Positions 7,925-15,506 of a stretch of DNA of 64,000 bases are shown here, one piece after another (position 1 is the first letter of the stretch; the number at the start of each line of letters is the position of its first letter). Below the pieces are notes generated by a model. That model searched no databases and was not told where the DNA came from. It saw only the letters and a list, made by a program, of their open reading frames with translations. This DNA comes from Chitinophaga sp. sic0106 (GTDB taxonomy: Bacteria; Bacteroidota; Bacteroidia; Chitinophagales; Chitinophagaceae), in assembly GCF_019219075.1 (NCBI RefSeq), contig NZ_JAHUWJ010000029.1, positions 17,810 to 81,809 of the forward strand. The letters run 5' to 3'. A program made the translations under genes and the position numbers.

Positions 7925-9583
7925 TTATTTCCGGATTACATACCAGTTGCTGCCATCGGTTTGGAGGGTAACGTAGGTGTAATCATTATAGATAACGTAA
8001 GTGCTGGCGCCATCAATGGTGCCACCGGTAGGGGTAATGGTCAGGCTGTTATCGATGCCGCCGGTACCTATTTTTTTAATAGTGTATATTCTTCCTCTTA
8101 TTGATGTGGGAGATGGAAGCGTTACGGTGATACTACCGCTGCTGGTATTAACGAGTACGGTGTTGTCAGTAGCTGCCAGGGTACCATTTGAGGAGAGGGT
8201 AGTGATGTTCATGGCTACGGAGCCGCTTACCTGCAGGGTGGAATTAGCTGCGGCGGTGCCGCCCACGTTAGCCGCAAGGCCTACCTGGAGAGAATCCCGC
8301 ACGGTCTTATTACCCGCAAATGTTTGAATGGAATCTGTTACAATACCGCGTGCAGTGGTGCTGGCATCGGGGATATTGATGACGATTCTGTTGGCGGTAG
8401 TGGTGCTGTCGATATTCACATTCGTACCTGCCTTACCGTTAACAATGCTGATGGCGGGTCCGGTTTGACTATTCACGGATTTAATACCGGAGCTGAATGC
8501 GGAGGAATCCACGACTCTTTTTTCAATGGCGCCGGTAGTGGGGTTTCTGAATAAGACGGTGGTGGTAGCAGTGCTTACATCATTGGGAACTGTGCCAAGT
8601 ACTACACCGCCGGTGATATTGGCGCCGCCGCCGGTTACATTTACACCGTTGGTGATGGTGGAGCCTCCGTTGATGCGTAAACCGGCATTAGCGGTTAGGC
8701 TGTCCTGGAAGGTTTTTTGTCCACCGAAAGTTTGTGCCGCTATACTCACTGCGCCGGGGTTGGTTGCATCCGCGGGCGCCAGTTGTAGCACGCCATTGGT
8801 GATGGCCATACCATTGGCGTTGGGGGCAGCCAGCAAGGCACCGATGGTAATTGCCTGCTGCTTGCTGCTGAACGAGAGCCAGTCGGCATAGGTGAGCAAA
8901 CCTGTTTTCAGCGTAGTGCCGTTCACGATAGGAATGTTCATGGTCACGGAGCTGTCGGCTGCATTGGCAGTAATACCAAAATTCGCGTTCGCCGTATCGG
9001 CTTTGATGGTAATGCCTTTGTTGGTAAGTCCGTTGATGTTTTCAATGGCGCCGGCGAAGGCGGAGGTGCTTAATGAACGCTGACTGATAGCTCCTGTGGT
9101 GGGATCGATCACCAGGGTAGATACCAGTGTAGTCGTTGAAGGAACGTTTTTGAGTTGAACGGTTTGATCAGCATTCACGTGAATAGCTTCCGTTGCATTG
9201 GTGCGGATGGAGAGCGGCTGACCGTCTGTTGTTCCGAGGTAGTTGGTGGCGGTGGTGCCGGCGTTTCCGGTGAGCTTCCAGCCGGAGGCGCTGACGGAGA
9301 GGCTGTCGGCGAGTCGCGACCAGTAACCAGCGCGGCGTACCAGTAAGCTCTGGTTACCGATAAAATAGATGATCATACCATCCGGCGCTGTATTGAGCGG
9401 GGCGAGGGTGGTATCGGCGATACGTGGCAGGAGTAAACCCTGGCGGCCACTTTCCAGTTCCAGTACGGATGCTTTGTTGATGGTGCCGGGGTTGTCGCCC
9501 ACTTTAAGCTGTGCTATAGCGGCGGGGGCCAGCAGAAGGAAAAATAAAACTAAGAGCAATGAGGGTGCGTAGTAGTTCTTCAT
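7925..9583 (-). CDS. Secreted tail-fibre-like repeat protein
   Basis: A 552-residue protein with a signal peptide (LLLVLFFLLLAPAAIAQ). After the N-terminal module described for its neighbour (residues 25-95), the body is a low-complexity, Gly/Thr/Asn/Ala-rich series of imperfect repeats such as GAVSIAAQTFGGQKTFQDSL and GIVTDSIQTFAGNKTVRDSL, and TTTVLFRNPTTGAIEKRVVDSSAF against TLVIDPTTGAISQRSLSTSAF. Repeats of the form QTFxGxKTFxDSL are typical of trimeric tail-fibre shafts and related bacterial adhesins. The C-terminal 90 residues (ITVTLPSPTSIRGRIYTIKK ... SNWYVIRK) resemble a fibre-tip domain. No T9SS sorting domain is present. First gene of the operon, probably a surface fibre. Confidence 0.8.
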   Translation of the reverse strand: MKNYYAPSLLLVLFFLLLAPAAIAQLKVGDNPGTINKASVLELESGRQGLLLPRIADTTLAPLNTAPDGMIIYFIGNQSLLVRRAGYWSRLADSLSVSASGWKLTGNAGTTATNYLGTTDGQPLSIRTNATEAIHVNADQTVQLKNVPSTTTLVSTLVIDPTTGAISQRSLSTSAFAGAIENINGLTNKGITIKADTANANFGITANAADSSVTMNIPIVNGTTLKTGLLTYADWLSFSSKQQAITIGALLAAPNANGMAITNGVLQLAPADATNPGAVSIAAQTFGGQKTFQDSLTANAGLRINGGSTITNGVNVTGGGANITGGVVLGTVPNDVSTATTTVLFRNPTTGAIEKRVVDSSAFSSGIKSVNSQTGPAISIVNGKAGTNVNIDSTTTANRIVINIPDASTTARGIVTDSIQTFAGNKTVRDSLQVGLAANVGGTAAANSTLQVSGSVAMNITTLSSNGTLAATDNTVLVNTSSGSITVTLPSPTSIRGRIYTIKKIGTGGIDNSLTITPTGGTIDGASTYVIYNDYTYVTLQTDGSNWYVIRK

Positions 9584-9700
9584 GGATGTGTGATTGAGGA
9601 ATAAGCAAAAGGGGATAAGTCCAGATTTTGGGATACTGGGTCAGGCGGGGGTATTGATAGTTATTCCGTTTTAAAGATAAGCTAATAATGTACGAGGCAC

Positions 9701-9732
9701 AAAAAAAGGCCGTGGTATTTTCGCCACAGCCC
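9701..9732 (-). terminator. Intrinsic terminator after the universal stress gene
   Basis: On the minus strand an eight-base-pair stem (9731-9724 with 9715-9708, one G-U pair) is followed by seven T residues. It ends the transcript of the gene at 9768-10193. Confidence 0.75.
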
Positions 9733-9767
9733 TTGTTGTTTTAGTGATTGTTGAGTGTTAGTCAGGA

Positions 9768-10193
9768 TTAGTGATCCGCTTTGTTGTATGGTACAACGAG
9801 CACGGGTATACGTGCGTGGCGGATGATGGATTCGGCGGTGCTGCCTACCAGCATATGATCGATACCGGTACGGCCATGCGTGCCTACCACCAGGATGGCG
9901 GTATTGCCTTCATGTGCCTGTTCGAGTGTCACCACTTTTGGATTGCCGGTGGCTACAACGATTTTTATGTCGGCGCCGGGATGTTGTGTCTTGTAATCTG
10001 CTAATGCTGCTTCTGTTTCGCGGATTCGTTCTGGAAGGTCTGATACCGTTTCAGGTAATGCCATGCCAAGGCCTACTTCCACTACGGAGAAGAGGGTAAC
10101 GCTGGTCTGCATTCTTTGAGCCAGTGCTACGCCCTGACTGATCACTTCTGCTGAAAACGGGCTAAGGTCTACCGCGATCATTATTTCGGACAT
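9768..10193 (-). CDS. Universal stress protein, UspA family
   Basis: A single-domain protein of 141 residues, the normal Usp length. It begins MSEIMIAVDLSPFSAEVISQ (the family's first strand and helix, with the Asp that contacts adenine) and carries the ATP-binding signature G-x2-G-x9-G-S/T as GTHGRTGIDHMLVGST, followed by ARIPVLVVP. It therefore belongs to the nucleotide-binding UspFG/MJ0577-like subgroup. Its role in stress is known only for the family. It has its own terminator at 9701-9732 and lies 55 bases downstream of the TetR gene on the same strand, so the two may share a transcript. Confidence 0.93.
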   Translation of the reverse strand: MSEIMIAVDLSPFSAEVISQGVALAQRMQTSVTLFSVVEVGLGMALPETVSDLPERIRETEAALADYKTQHPGADIKIVVATGNPKVVTLEQAHEGNTAILVVGTHGRTGIDHMLVGSTAESIIRHARIPVLVVPYNKADH

Positions 10194-10248
10194 ACGACTT
10201 TAATTTTAAGTGGTTAATGTTTCCGTTATGCTGAATGTTTATTCATTG

Positions 10249-10821
10249 CTATGCTTTGAGTGCATCCCAGCAGAGGTTAAACGTAAGGTCTATCTTTCGT
10301 TTGCTCAGTGTTTCGTTGCTGTAATGCGTTTGTTTCACCAGTTCATTGAGCGCTCCCATGATGAAGGTGAGGAGCAGACTTGTGTCGGCCTGTTTTACCA
10401 GTTGTTCCTGCTGACCTCTTTCAATGAGTTCGAAGAAGGGGGCGGCCAGCTCTCTGGCTTTTTCCCTGGTTTCGGCAGTGATATAGGGTGAATGGAAGCA
10501 TTGTTCCACGAATACCACCTCTTCAAAATGCTGAAGTTTGTATCTGAGGATATTCATCCATACTGTTCTGAATCCTGGTTTAAAAGGCTGGGAGGCATCA
10601 TATCCCCTGAAGGCTACCTGCACGGAGTTGGCCCGGCTGCAGGCGAAAAGAGCGTTGATGAGTTCGTCTTTTCCGGTAAAGTATACATAGAGGGTGCCGG
10701 TGGCGATGCCGGCTTCCCGGGAGATGTCGCCCATGGTGATACCAGCGAGCCCCTTTCGGGCTACCAGCTTGAGTGCTGCCTGGTAAATCAACTCCACTTT
10801 CCTGTCATCCTTCAATTTCAT
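10249..10821 (-). CDS. TetR/AcrR-family transcriptional regulator
   Basis: A 190-residue protein. Residues 8-55 form a TetR_N helix-turn-helix: LIYQAALKLVARKGLAGITM, then GDISREAGIATGTLYVYF, then TGKDELINALF. The rest is an all-helical ligand-binding domain with no recognisable ligand motif. A -7 box five bases before the ATG implies a leaderless or nearly leaderless transcript. No efflux pump is adjacent; the downstream gene on the same strand is a universal stress protein. The target is unknown; TetR proteins usually repress themselves and a neighbour. Confidence 0.9.
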   Translation of the reverse strand: MKLKDDRKVELIYQAALKLVARKGLAGITMGDISREAGIATGTLYVYFTGKDELINALFACSRANSVQVAFRGYDASQPFKPGFRTVWMNILRYKLQHFEEVVFVEQCFHSPYITAETREKARELAAPFFELIERGQQEQLVKQADTSLLLTFIMGALNELVKQTHYSNETLSKRKIDLTFNLCWDALKA

Positions 10822-10825
10822 AGTA

Positions 10826-10833
10826 CAAAGGTA
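10826..10833 (-). promoter_or_regulatory. -7 box (TACCTTTG) of the TetR gene
   Basis: TACCTTTG on the minus strand is an exact TAnnTTTG match ending five bases before the start codon, which implies a very short or absent leader. Confidence 0.6.
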
Positions 10834-10905
10834 AGCGAATAATTATTCATTTAAGCGCAAGGGAATCTTAAAACCATCAAAACAACGGTCACCGCTCCGG
10901 CGGCC

Positions 10906-11100
10906 AAACAAAAACGCCTCCCAGGAATGGGAGGCGGGTACCAGTGTTATCTAGTATTAGTAGTAATGTTAAATTGCTAAGTGGGGGACCTTAGCAATTT
11001 GAATGCTAATTAAACCATGTTTGTAAACCTGTTTTCTCAGAAAAATGAGTTAAAGAATTCTGAAAATACCTGATACACAGCTTGCCCGTACATCAGACAA
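10906..11100 (-). ncRNA. Candidate small RNA (minus strand)
   Basis: A -7/-33 pair sits at 11103-11130 (TTTG, 16 bases, TACATTTG on the minus strand). About 100 bases downstream is a perfect 11-base-pair hairpin (10971-10981 with 10990-11000, 8-base loop). The region ends in an 8-base-pair GC-rich hairpin (10915-10922 with 10929-10936) followed on the minus strand by TTTTTGTTT. No convincing coding frame crosses it. Promoter, internal hairpin and terminator in this order suggest a transcript of about 190 bases. The -33/-7 spacing is a little short, and no known RNA family is recognised. Confidence 0.35.
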
Positions 11101-11102
11101 TA

Positions 11103-11130
11103 CAAATGTACCCCCCGGAAAATGGTCAAA
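11103..11130 (-). promoter_or_regulatory. Putative promoter of the candidate small RNA
   Basis: On the minus strand TTTG is followed after 16 bases by TACATTTG. The -7 element is perfect; the spacing is shorter than the usual 19-20. Confidence 0.4.
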
Positions 11131-11160
11131 TGTTAATAGGAAGTGTGTTAATCCGTGATT

Positions 11161-11206
11161 AACAAAAAAATAAAAAGAAAATGCCCTTGCAATCGGATGC
11201 AAGGGC
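11161..11206 (-). terminator. Orphan intrinsic terminator, minus strand
   Basis: A perfect nine-base-pair stem (11183-11191 with 11198-11206, six-base loop) is followed on the minus strand by a very T-rich tract (complement of 11161-11182). No minus-strand gene ends here, so it must stop an unidentified transcript or read-through from the right. Confidence 0.6.
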
Positions 11207-11518
11207 GAAAGTGAACATTCACAGATAATGTTCCCCGATAATGGAACTATAACGAATAAGTTGATAAAAACAGGCACAGACACCGTGCCGCTAAAAAAGG
11301 TGATTGCTAACCGTGCTTCAGCACTACTATTAATCGTGCAGTACTACGGAACTAATATGAAGTTATAAAGATTGTTCGGTGTTTTTAGTTAACCATTAGT
11401 TAACCCTGGAAATTACCGTCCTTTTCATAGGATTTTCCCTTTCCCTGATACCTTTTTTTAATTCACTTGCTCAACCCGTCAGGTATCAGTATTTTTTCAC
11501 TTACGCATTTACCAGCCT
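11207..11518. other. Intergenic region upstream of the first fucosidase block
   Basis: No gene is supported. It holds two short hairpins (11213-11219 with 11227-11233; 11272-11276 with 11284-11288), an 11-base tandem repeat with core GTTAAC (11385-11395 and 11396-11406), and an inverted pair CTGATACC/GGTATCAG (11445-11452 and 11482-11489) just upstream of the GH29 gene. Any of these could be regulator sites for the operon; none is recognised. Confidence 0.4.
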
Positions 11519-13312
11519 ATGTTCCACATGATGAAAAAACTGCTTTTCTTATTACTAACGTGCACGTGTATACGTTCTTACGCCCAGGATATGCCCGATA
11601 TGTGGACCAAAGGAGCCGCAAACTCCAATAATCCTAATCTGGAATGGTTCAGGTCGGCAAAATTTGGCCTCTTTATCCACTGGGGACTTTATTCTAAACT
11701 CGGCGGCCGCTGGAACGACTCCAGCTACTACGGCAGCGGCGAATGGATCATGAACCGCGCCAAAGCACCCGCCACCGAATACGCCAAAGTAGCGCAAACA
11801 TTCAATCCCACCGGATTTAACGCCGAAGAATGGGCCGGCATCGCCAAAGAAGCCGGTATAAAATACCTCGTGATCACCGCCAAACACCACGAAGGCTTCA
11901 GCATGTACGATTCTAAAGTCACCGACTTCGATATCGTAGACGCCTCCCCCTATAAAAAAGACCCCATGACGCCACTGGCAGCTGCATGCCGCCAGCAAGG
12001 TATCCGCTTCGGATTCTACTATTCCCAGTTCCTCGACTGGCACGAACCTAACGGCGGCGGCAACAGATGGGACTTTAAAGAACAGAACAAAGATTACCAG
12101 CAATATTACCGTACCAAATCAGTTCCACAGCTGAAAGAACTGCTTACCAACTACGGTCCGCTCGATATCGTATGGTTTGATATGCCCGGCGGACTCACCC
12201 CGGAACAAACTAAATCAATGATCGACAGCCTGCGCCAGCTCCAGCCCAACTGCCTCTTTAGCAGCAGGGTAGGGCATAACCTCGGGGATTACCGCGACTT
12301 TGGCGACTCCGAAGTACCGCCCACACCGATCTCTGGCGCATGGGAGTCGATCTATACACACAACGACTCCTGGGGATACATCCAGCATGACCTGAATTTT
12401 AAATCTCCCAAAGAAATAATAAGACTACTCTCCAACGTTGCTTCCAAAGGAGGAAACCTCATGCTCAACGTAGGCCCTGACGGCAACGGCAAATGGCCTG
12501 AATACAGCATCAAATACCTCCGCGAAACCGGAAAATGGCTGAATAAATACGGCGAATCCATTTACGGTACCACCTACGGCCTCATCCCTACGCAGCCATG
12601 GGGCGTAACTACCAGCAAACCCGGTAAACTCTACCTTCACATCTGGAATAAACCTGAAAACGGACAGCTGATAGTACCAGGCGTAAATGCAAAAGTAAAA
12701 AGCATTAAAATCCTCGGTGATAACAAATCGCTGGCCTGGAAGCTCAACGGAAAGGACGTAATAATATTACTGCCAGCCACCCTGCCGGACGATAGAAATA
12801 CCGTGCTGGTGATGGAATATAGTGGTCAGCAACAAGACCTTTCCCAGCTGCACACACAAACGGTAAGCAATCAATATCCAGCTACTACGATGTCGCCGGT
12901 ATGGGCCGTGTTCAATGGTGCCGCGGAAACAAAATCATTCACCTATTCGCATTATTTTGGCGACTGGAAACACGATAACTGCGCCATCAATATGCTGAAA
13001 CCGGAAGATGCGCTGGTGTTTCCCCTACACGTACAGGAAGCCGGCGATTATAAGGTGGTACTGGATTACAACTGTGAAACCACCGGCGCCACCCAGCCCG
13101 GCCTGGTAACACTCGGCGCACAGCAACTGCCCTTCCTGACATTGGCCACCGGCACCTACGACAGTCATAAACCCATGCTGTTTATCGACCATGCCGTAGG
13201 GGTGATCCACATTGATCAGCCTGGTGAATATAACCTGACTGTAAAGCCTGCAAAGGCGAATAACAAGGAGTTGTTCAGACTGCGTAGTGTAGTCCTGCAG
13301 CCTCTCCGATAA
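11519..13312 (+). CDS. Secreted GH29 alpha-L-fucosidase with C-terminal beta domains
   Basis: A 597-residue protein with a Sec leader (KKLLFLLLTCTCIRSYAQ); translation may begin at the second or third Met, the one at 11528 giving the most typical leader. Residues 40-370 form the GH29 TIM barrel: FGLFIHWGLYS, KYLVITAKHHEGF (residues 115-127), and the catalytic nucleophile D221 in LDIVWFDMPGG, then NLMLNVGPDGNG. Residues 380-450 are a beta-sandwich and 460-595 an extra beta domain (YSHYFGDWKHDNCAINM ... EAGDYKVVLDYNCE), which could bind carbohydrate. It should release terminal alpha-L-fucose by a retaining mechanism, probably in the periplasm. First gene of a three-gene block (16-31 base gaps) ending at the terminator near 16900. 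Confidence 0.92.
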   Translation: MFHMMKKLLFLLLTCTCIRSYAQDMPDMWTKGAANSNNPNLEWFRSAKFGLFIHWGLYSKLGGRWNDSSYYGSGEWIMNRAKAPATEYAKVAQTFNPTGFNAEEWAGIAKEAGIKYLVITAKHHEGFSMYDSKVTDFDIVDASPYKKDPMTPLAAACRQQGIRFGFYYSQFLDWHEPNGGGNRWDFKEQNKDYQQYYRTKSVPQLKELLTNYGPLDIVWFDMPGGLTPEQTKSMIDSLRQLQPNCLFSSRVGHNLGDYRDFGDSEVPPTPISGAWESIYTHNDSWGYIQHDLNFKSPKEIIRLLSNVASKGGNLMLNVGPDGNGKWPEYSIKYLRETGKWLNKYGESIYGTTYGLIPTQPWGVTTSKPGKLYLHIWNKPENGQLIVPGVNAKVKSIKILGDNKSLAWKLNGKDVIILLPATLPDDRNTVLVMEYSGQQQDLSQLHTQTVSNQYPATTMSPVWAVFNGAAETKSFTYSHYFGDWKHDNCAINMLKPEDALVFPLHVQEAGDYKVVLDYNCETTGATQPGLVTLGAQQLPFLTLATGTYDSHKPMLFIDHAVGVIHIDQPGEYNLTVKPAKANNKELFRLRSVVLQPLR

Positions 13313-13327
13313 AAGAACAAGTGAACA

Positions 13328-15475
13328 ATGAAAAACATAAAAACTATTGTAATAGCCGCAGGATTGATCTGGCAGATGCAACCGCTGCAGGCCCAAAAGG
13401 CTGACAAACCGGACTGGCTGATCAGCAACAAAGGTTACAAAGCCACTGTAACCCAAGCGGGAAAAGAGGTAGTGATCTCTAATGGCCTCCTGAGCAGAAG
13501 CTTCAGGGTTGCTCCTAACGTGATCTGCACGGATTTCAGGAACCTGGTGAGCGGGGAGCAGCTGCTGCGCGCAATCAAACCGGAAGCACAGCTGCTGATC
13601 GACAACGACACCGTTAATATCGGTGGCGCCTATACGCAGCCGCAAAAGGCTTACCTGATGCCTGCATGGCTCGATCATATGACAGCCGGGCCCAAAGATC
13701 TGCGCTACCTGAAACATGAAACCGCAGACCTGAAACCCGCATTGCCGGACAATGGGCATAGCAAAGCCGCTTCAGGGAAATCACTGATTTTCCATTATAC
13801 GACGGCGGATAATTCGCCCTACAAAGGAATGGTGGTAAAGGTACATTACGACTTGTTCGACGGTGTTCCGGTGATTTCAAAATGGTTGGAGATCACGAAT
13901 AGTACTGGCCGCGCGCTTCAACTGAAACAAGTAAAAAACGAAATCCTGGCCACCCCGGAAGAAGAATCAGCCGTGGTAGGAGGAGTAACGCAAATGGCTA
14001 CACCGCACGGTTTGTATGTGGAAAGCAACTATGCTTTCAATAACGCCATGAAAGCCAATCTGAGTGATCAAACCACTCACTGGAAAGCGGATAGTACCTA
14101 CACTTCGCAGGTAAATTACGACCTGCAAACACCTTGCGTGCTGGAAGTGTACCCGATAGTGCCGGTAGGTATCCAGCTGGATAAGGGAGCACATTTTGAA
14201 TCCATCCGCACCTACGAACTGCTGCTGGATGGTTATGACCGGGAGCGCAACGGATTGGCGCAAAAGGCGATGTACAGGACCATTGCACCCTGGACGAAGC
14301 GTAACCCCATCTTCATGCACCTGGTAAGTACAGACCCGGAAAAGGTGAAAACAGTAGTGGACCAGTGTGCGGCCACCGGTTATGAGGCGGTGATCCTGAG
14401 CTTTGGGAGTGGATTAAATATGGAAGATACCAGCGCGGCTAATATCGCTAAATATAAGTCCCTGGCTGATTATGCTAAATCGAAAGGGATAATGCTCGGC
14501 GGCTACAGCTTATTTTCCAGCCGGAAAATCAGTGACGAGGATGATGTAATTAATCCGGCAACCGGTAAGCCCGGTGGTGCATTTTTTGGCAACGCACCTT
14601 GCCTGGGAAGTAAGTGGGGCCTCAGTTACCTGGCAAAAATCAAATACTTTTTTGACGCTACCGGCTTCAGCATTTTTGAAAACGACGGGCCATATCCCGG
14701 TGACGTATGTGGTTCCACCACACACCCGGGGCATAGCGGAAAAGACGATTCCCAGTGGAAACAAATGTTGCTGCAAAAAGAACTATATCACTGGATGTAC
14801 GCCAGAAACATCTATGTAAACGCGCCGGACTGGTACTTTCTGGATGGCACCAACAAGATTGGCCTGGGCTACAGGGAAGTGAATTTCTCCCTGCCACGTG
14901 CGGAGCAGCAGATACTGAACCGGCAGAATATTTACGATGGCCTGTGGGAAAAAACGGGACCGATGAGCTGGGGCTTTGTACCGCTCACGCAATACCAGGG
15001 CGGTGGTGCGGCTGCTACGCTGGAGCCGCTCAAAGACCACCTCGATGATTATGAAAAGCTGATGATGCAGTATTATGGAGCGGGAGTGCAGGCATGCTAC
15101 CGTGGGCCCCGTTTGTATGATACGGATGCCACCAAACAGTTGGTGAGTAATGTGATCAGCTGGTATAAAAAATATAGGGAGATATTAAATGCCGATATGA
15201 TTCACCTGCGCAGGCCTGATGGGCGCGACTGGGATGGGATGATGCACGTAAGTGCCGGCTTGCCGCAAAAAGGGCTGGTGATGTTATATAATCCTACTTT
15301 ACAGGCTATTACCAGGGAGATAAAATTGCCGCTGTATTATACTGGTCTCGCTCAAACCGCGCGCATACGTGAGAAAGAGGGTATAACAAAAACGTATAGT
15401 CTTGACCGTGGGTTTAACGCCACTGTTAAAGTAACCATACCAGCATCAGGCTACACCTGGCTGGTGGTTGAATAA
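13328..15475 (+). CDS. Secreted TIM-barrel glycoside hydrolase, clan GH-D-like, family not assigned
   Basis: A 715-residue protein with a signal peptide (IVIAAGLIWQMQPLQAQ). Residues 40-310 are a large beta-sandwich (NGLLSRSFRVAPNVICTDF is typical of an N-terminal beta domain that packs on the barrel). Residues 315-620 look like a TIM barrel: PIFMHLVSTDPEKV, YEAVILSFGSG, then GFSIFENDGPYPGD with D453 as a likely nucleophile, and NAPDWYFLDGTNK, with D501/D506 as candidate acid/base. A C-terminal beta domain follows. The order is reminiscent of alpha-galactosidases of clan GH-D (GH27/GH36), but I cannot place it in a family. Sixteen bases separate it from the upstream GH29 gene and 31 from the downstream one, so it shares their substrate. 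Alpha-galactosidase is the best guess. Confidence 0.7.
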   Translation: MKNIKTIVIAAGLIWQMQPLQAQKADKPDWLISNKGYKATVTQAGKEVVISNGLLSRSFRVAPNVICTDFRNLVSGEQLLRAIKPEAQLLIDNDTVNIGGAYTQPQKAYLMPAWLDHMTAGPKDLRYLKHETADLKPALPDNGHSKAASGKSLIFHYTTADNSPYKGMVVKVHYDLFDGVPVISKWLEITNSTGRALQLKQVKNEILATPEEESAVVGGVTQMATPHGLYVESNYAFNNAMKANLSDQTTHWKADSTYTSQVNYDLQTPCVLEVYPIVPVGIQLDKGAHFESIRTYELLLDGYDRERNGLAQKAMYRTIAPWTKRNPIFMHLVSTDPEKVKTVVDQCAATGYEAVILSFGSGLNMEDTSAANIAKYKSLADYAKSKGIMLGGYSLFSSRKISDEDDVINPATGKPGGAFFGNAPCLGSKWGLSYLAKIKYFFDATGFSIFENDGPYPGDVCGSTTHPGHSGKDDSQWKQMLLQKELYHWMYARNIYVNAPDWYFLDGTNKIGLGYREVNFSLPRAEQQILNRQNIYDGLWEKTGPMSWGFVPLTQYQGGGAAATLEPLKDHLDDYEKLMMQYYGAGVQACYRGPRLYDTDATKQLVSNVISWYKKYREILNADMIHLRRPDGRDWDGMMHVSAGLPQKGLVMLYNPTLQAITREIKLPLYYTGLAQTARIREKEGITKTYSLDRGFNATVKVTIPASGYTWLVVE

Positions 15476-15506
15476 CCTTGATCAAACCAAAAACTATAAT
15501 CCACTC

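Noticed and set aside
7925..9583. Prophage tail-fibre gene
   Set aside because: The protein resembles fibres, but it has a Sec signal peptide and no phage structural, lysis or integrase genes are nearby, so a bacterial surface protein is more likely.
11050..11283. A 77-codon minus-strand open frame between the TetR and GH29 genes
   Set aside because: It spans the orphan terminator hairpin and the candidate small-RNA promoter, has no family features, and its composition is that of non-coding DNA.
13025..13759. A 244-codon minus-strand open frame
   Set aside because: It lies across the end of a GH29 gene and the start of the next hydrolase gene on the other strand; both of those have signal peptides and catalytic motifs, so this is a shadow.
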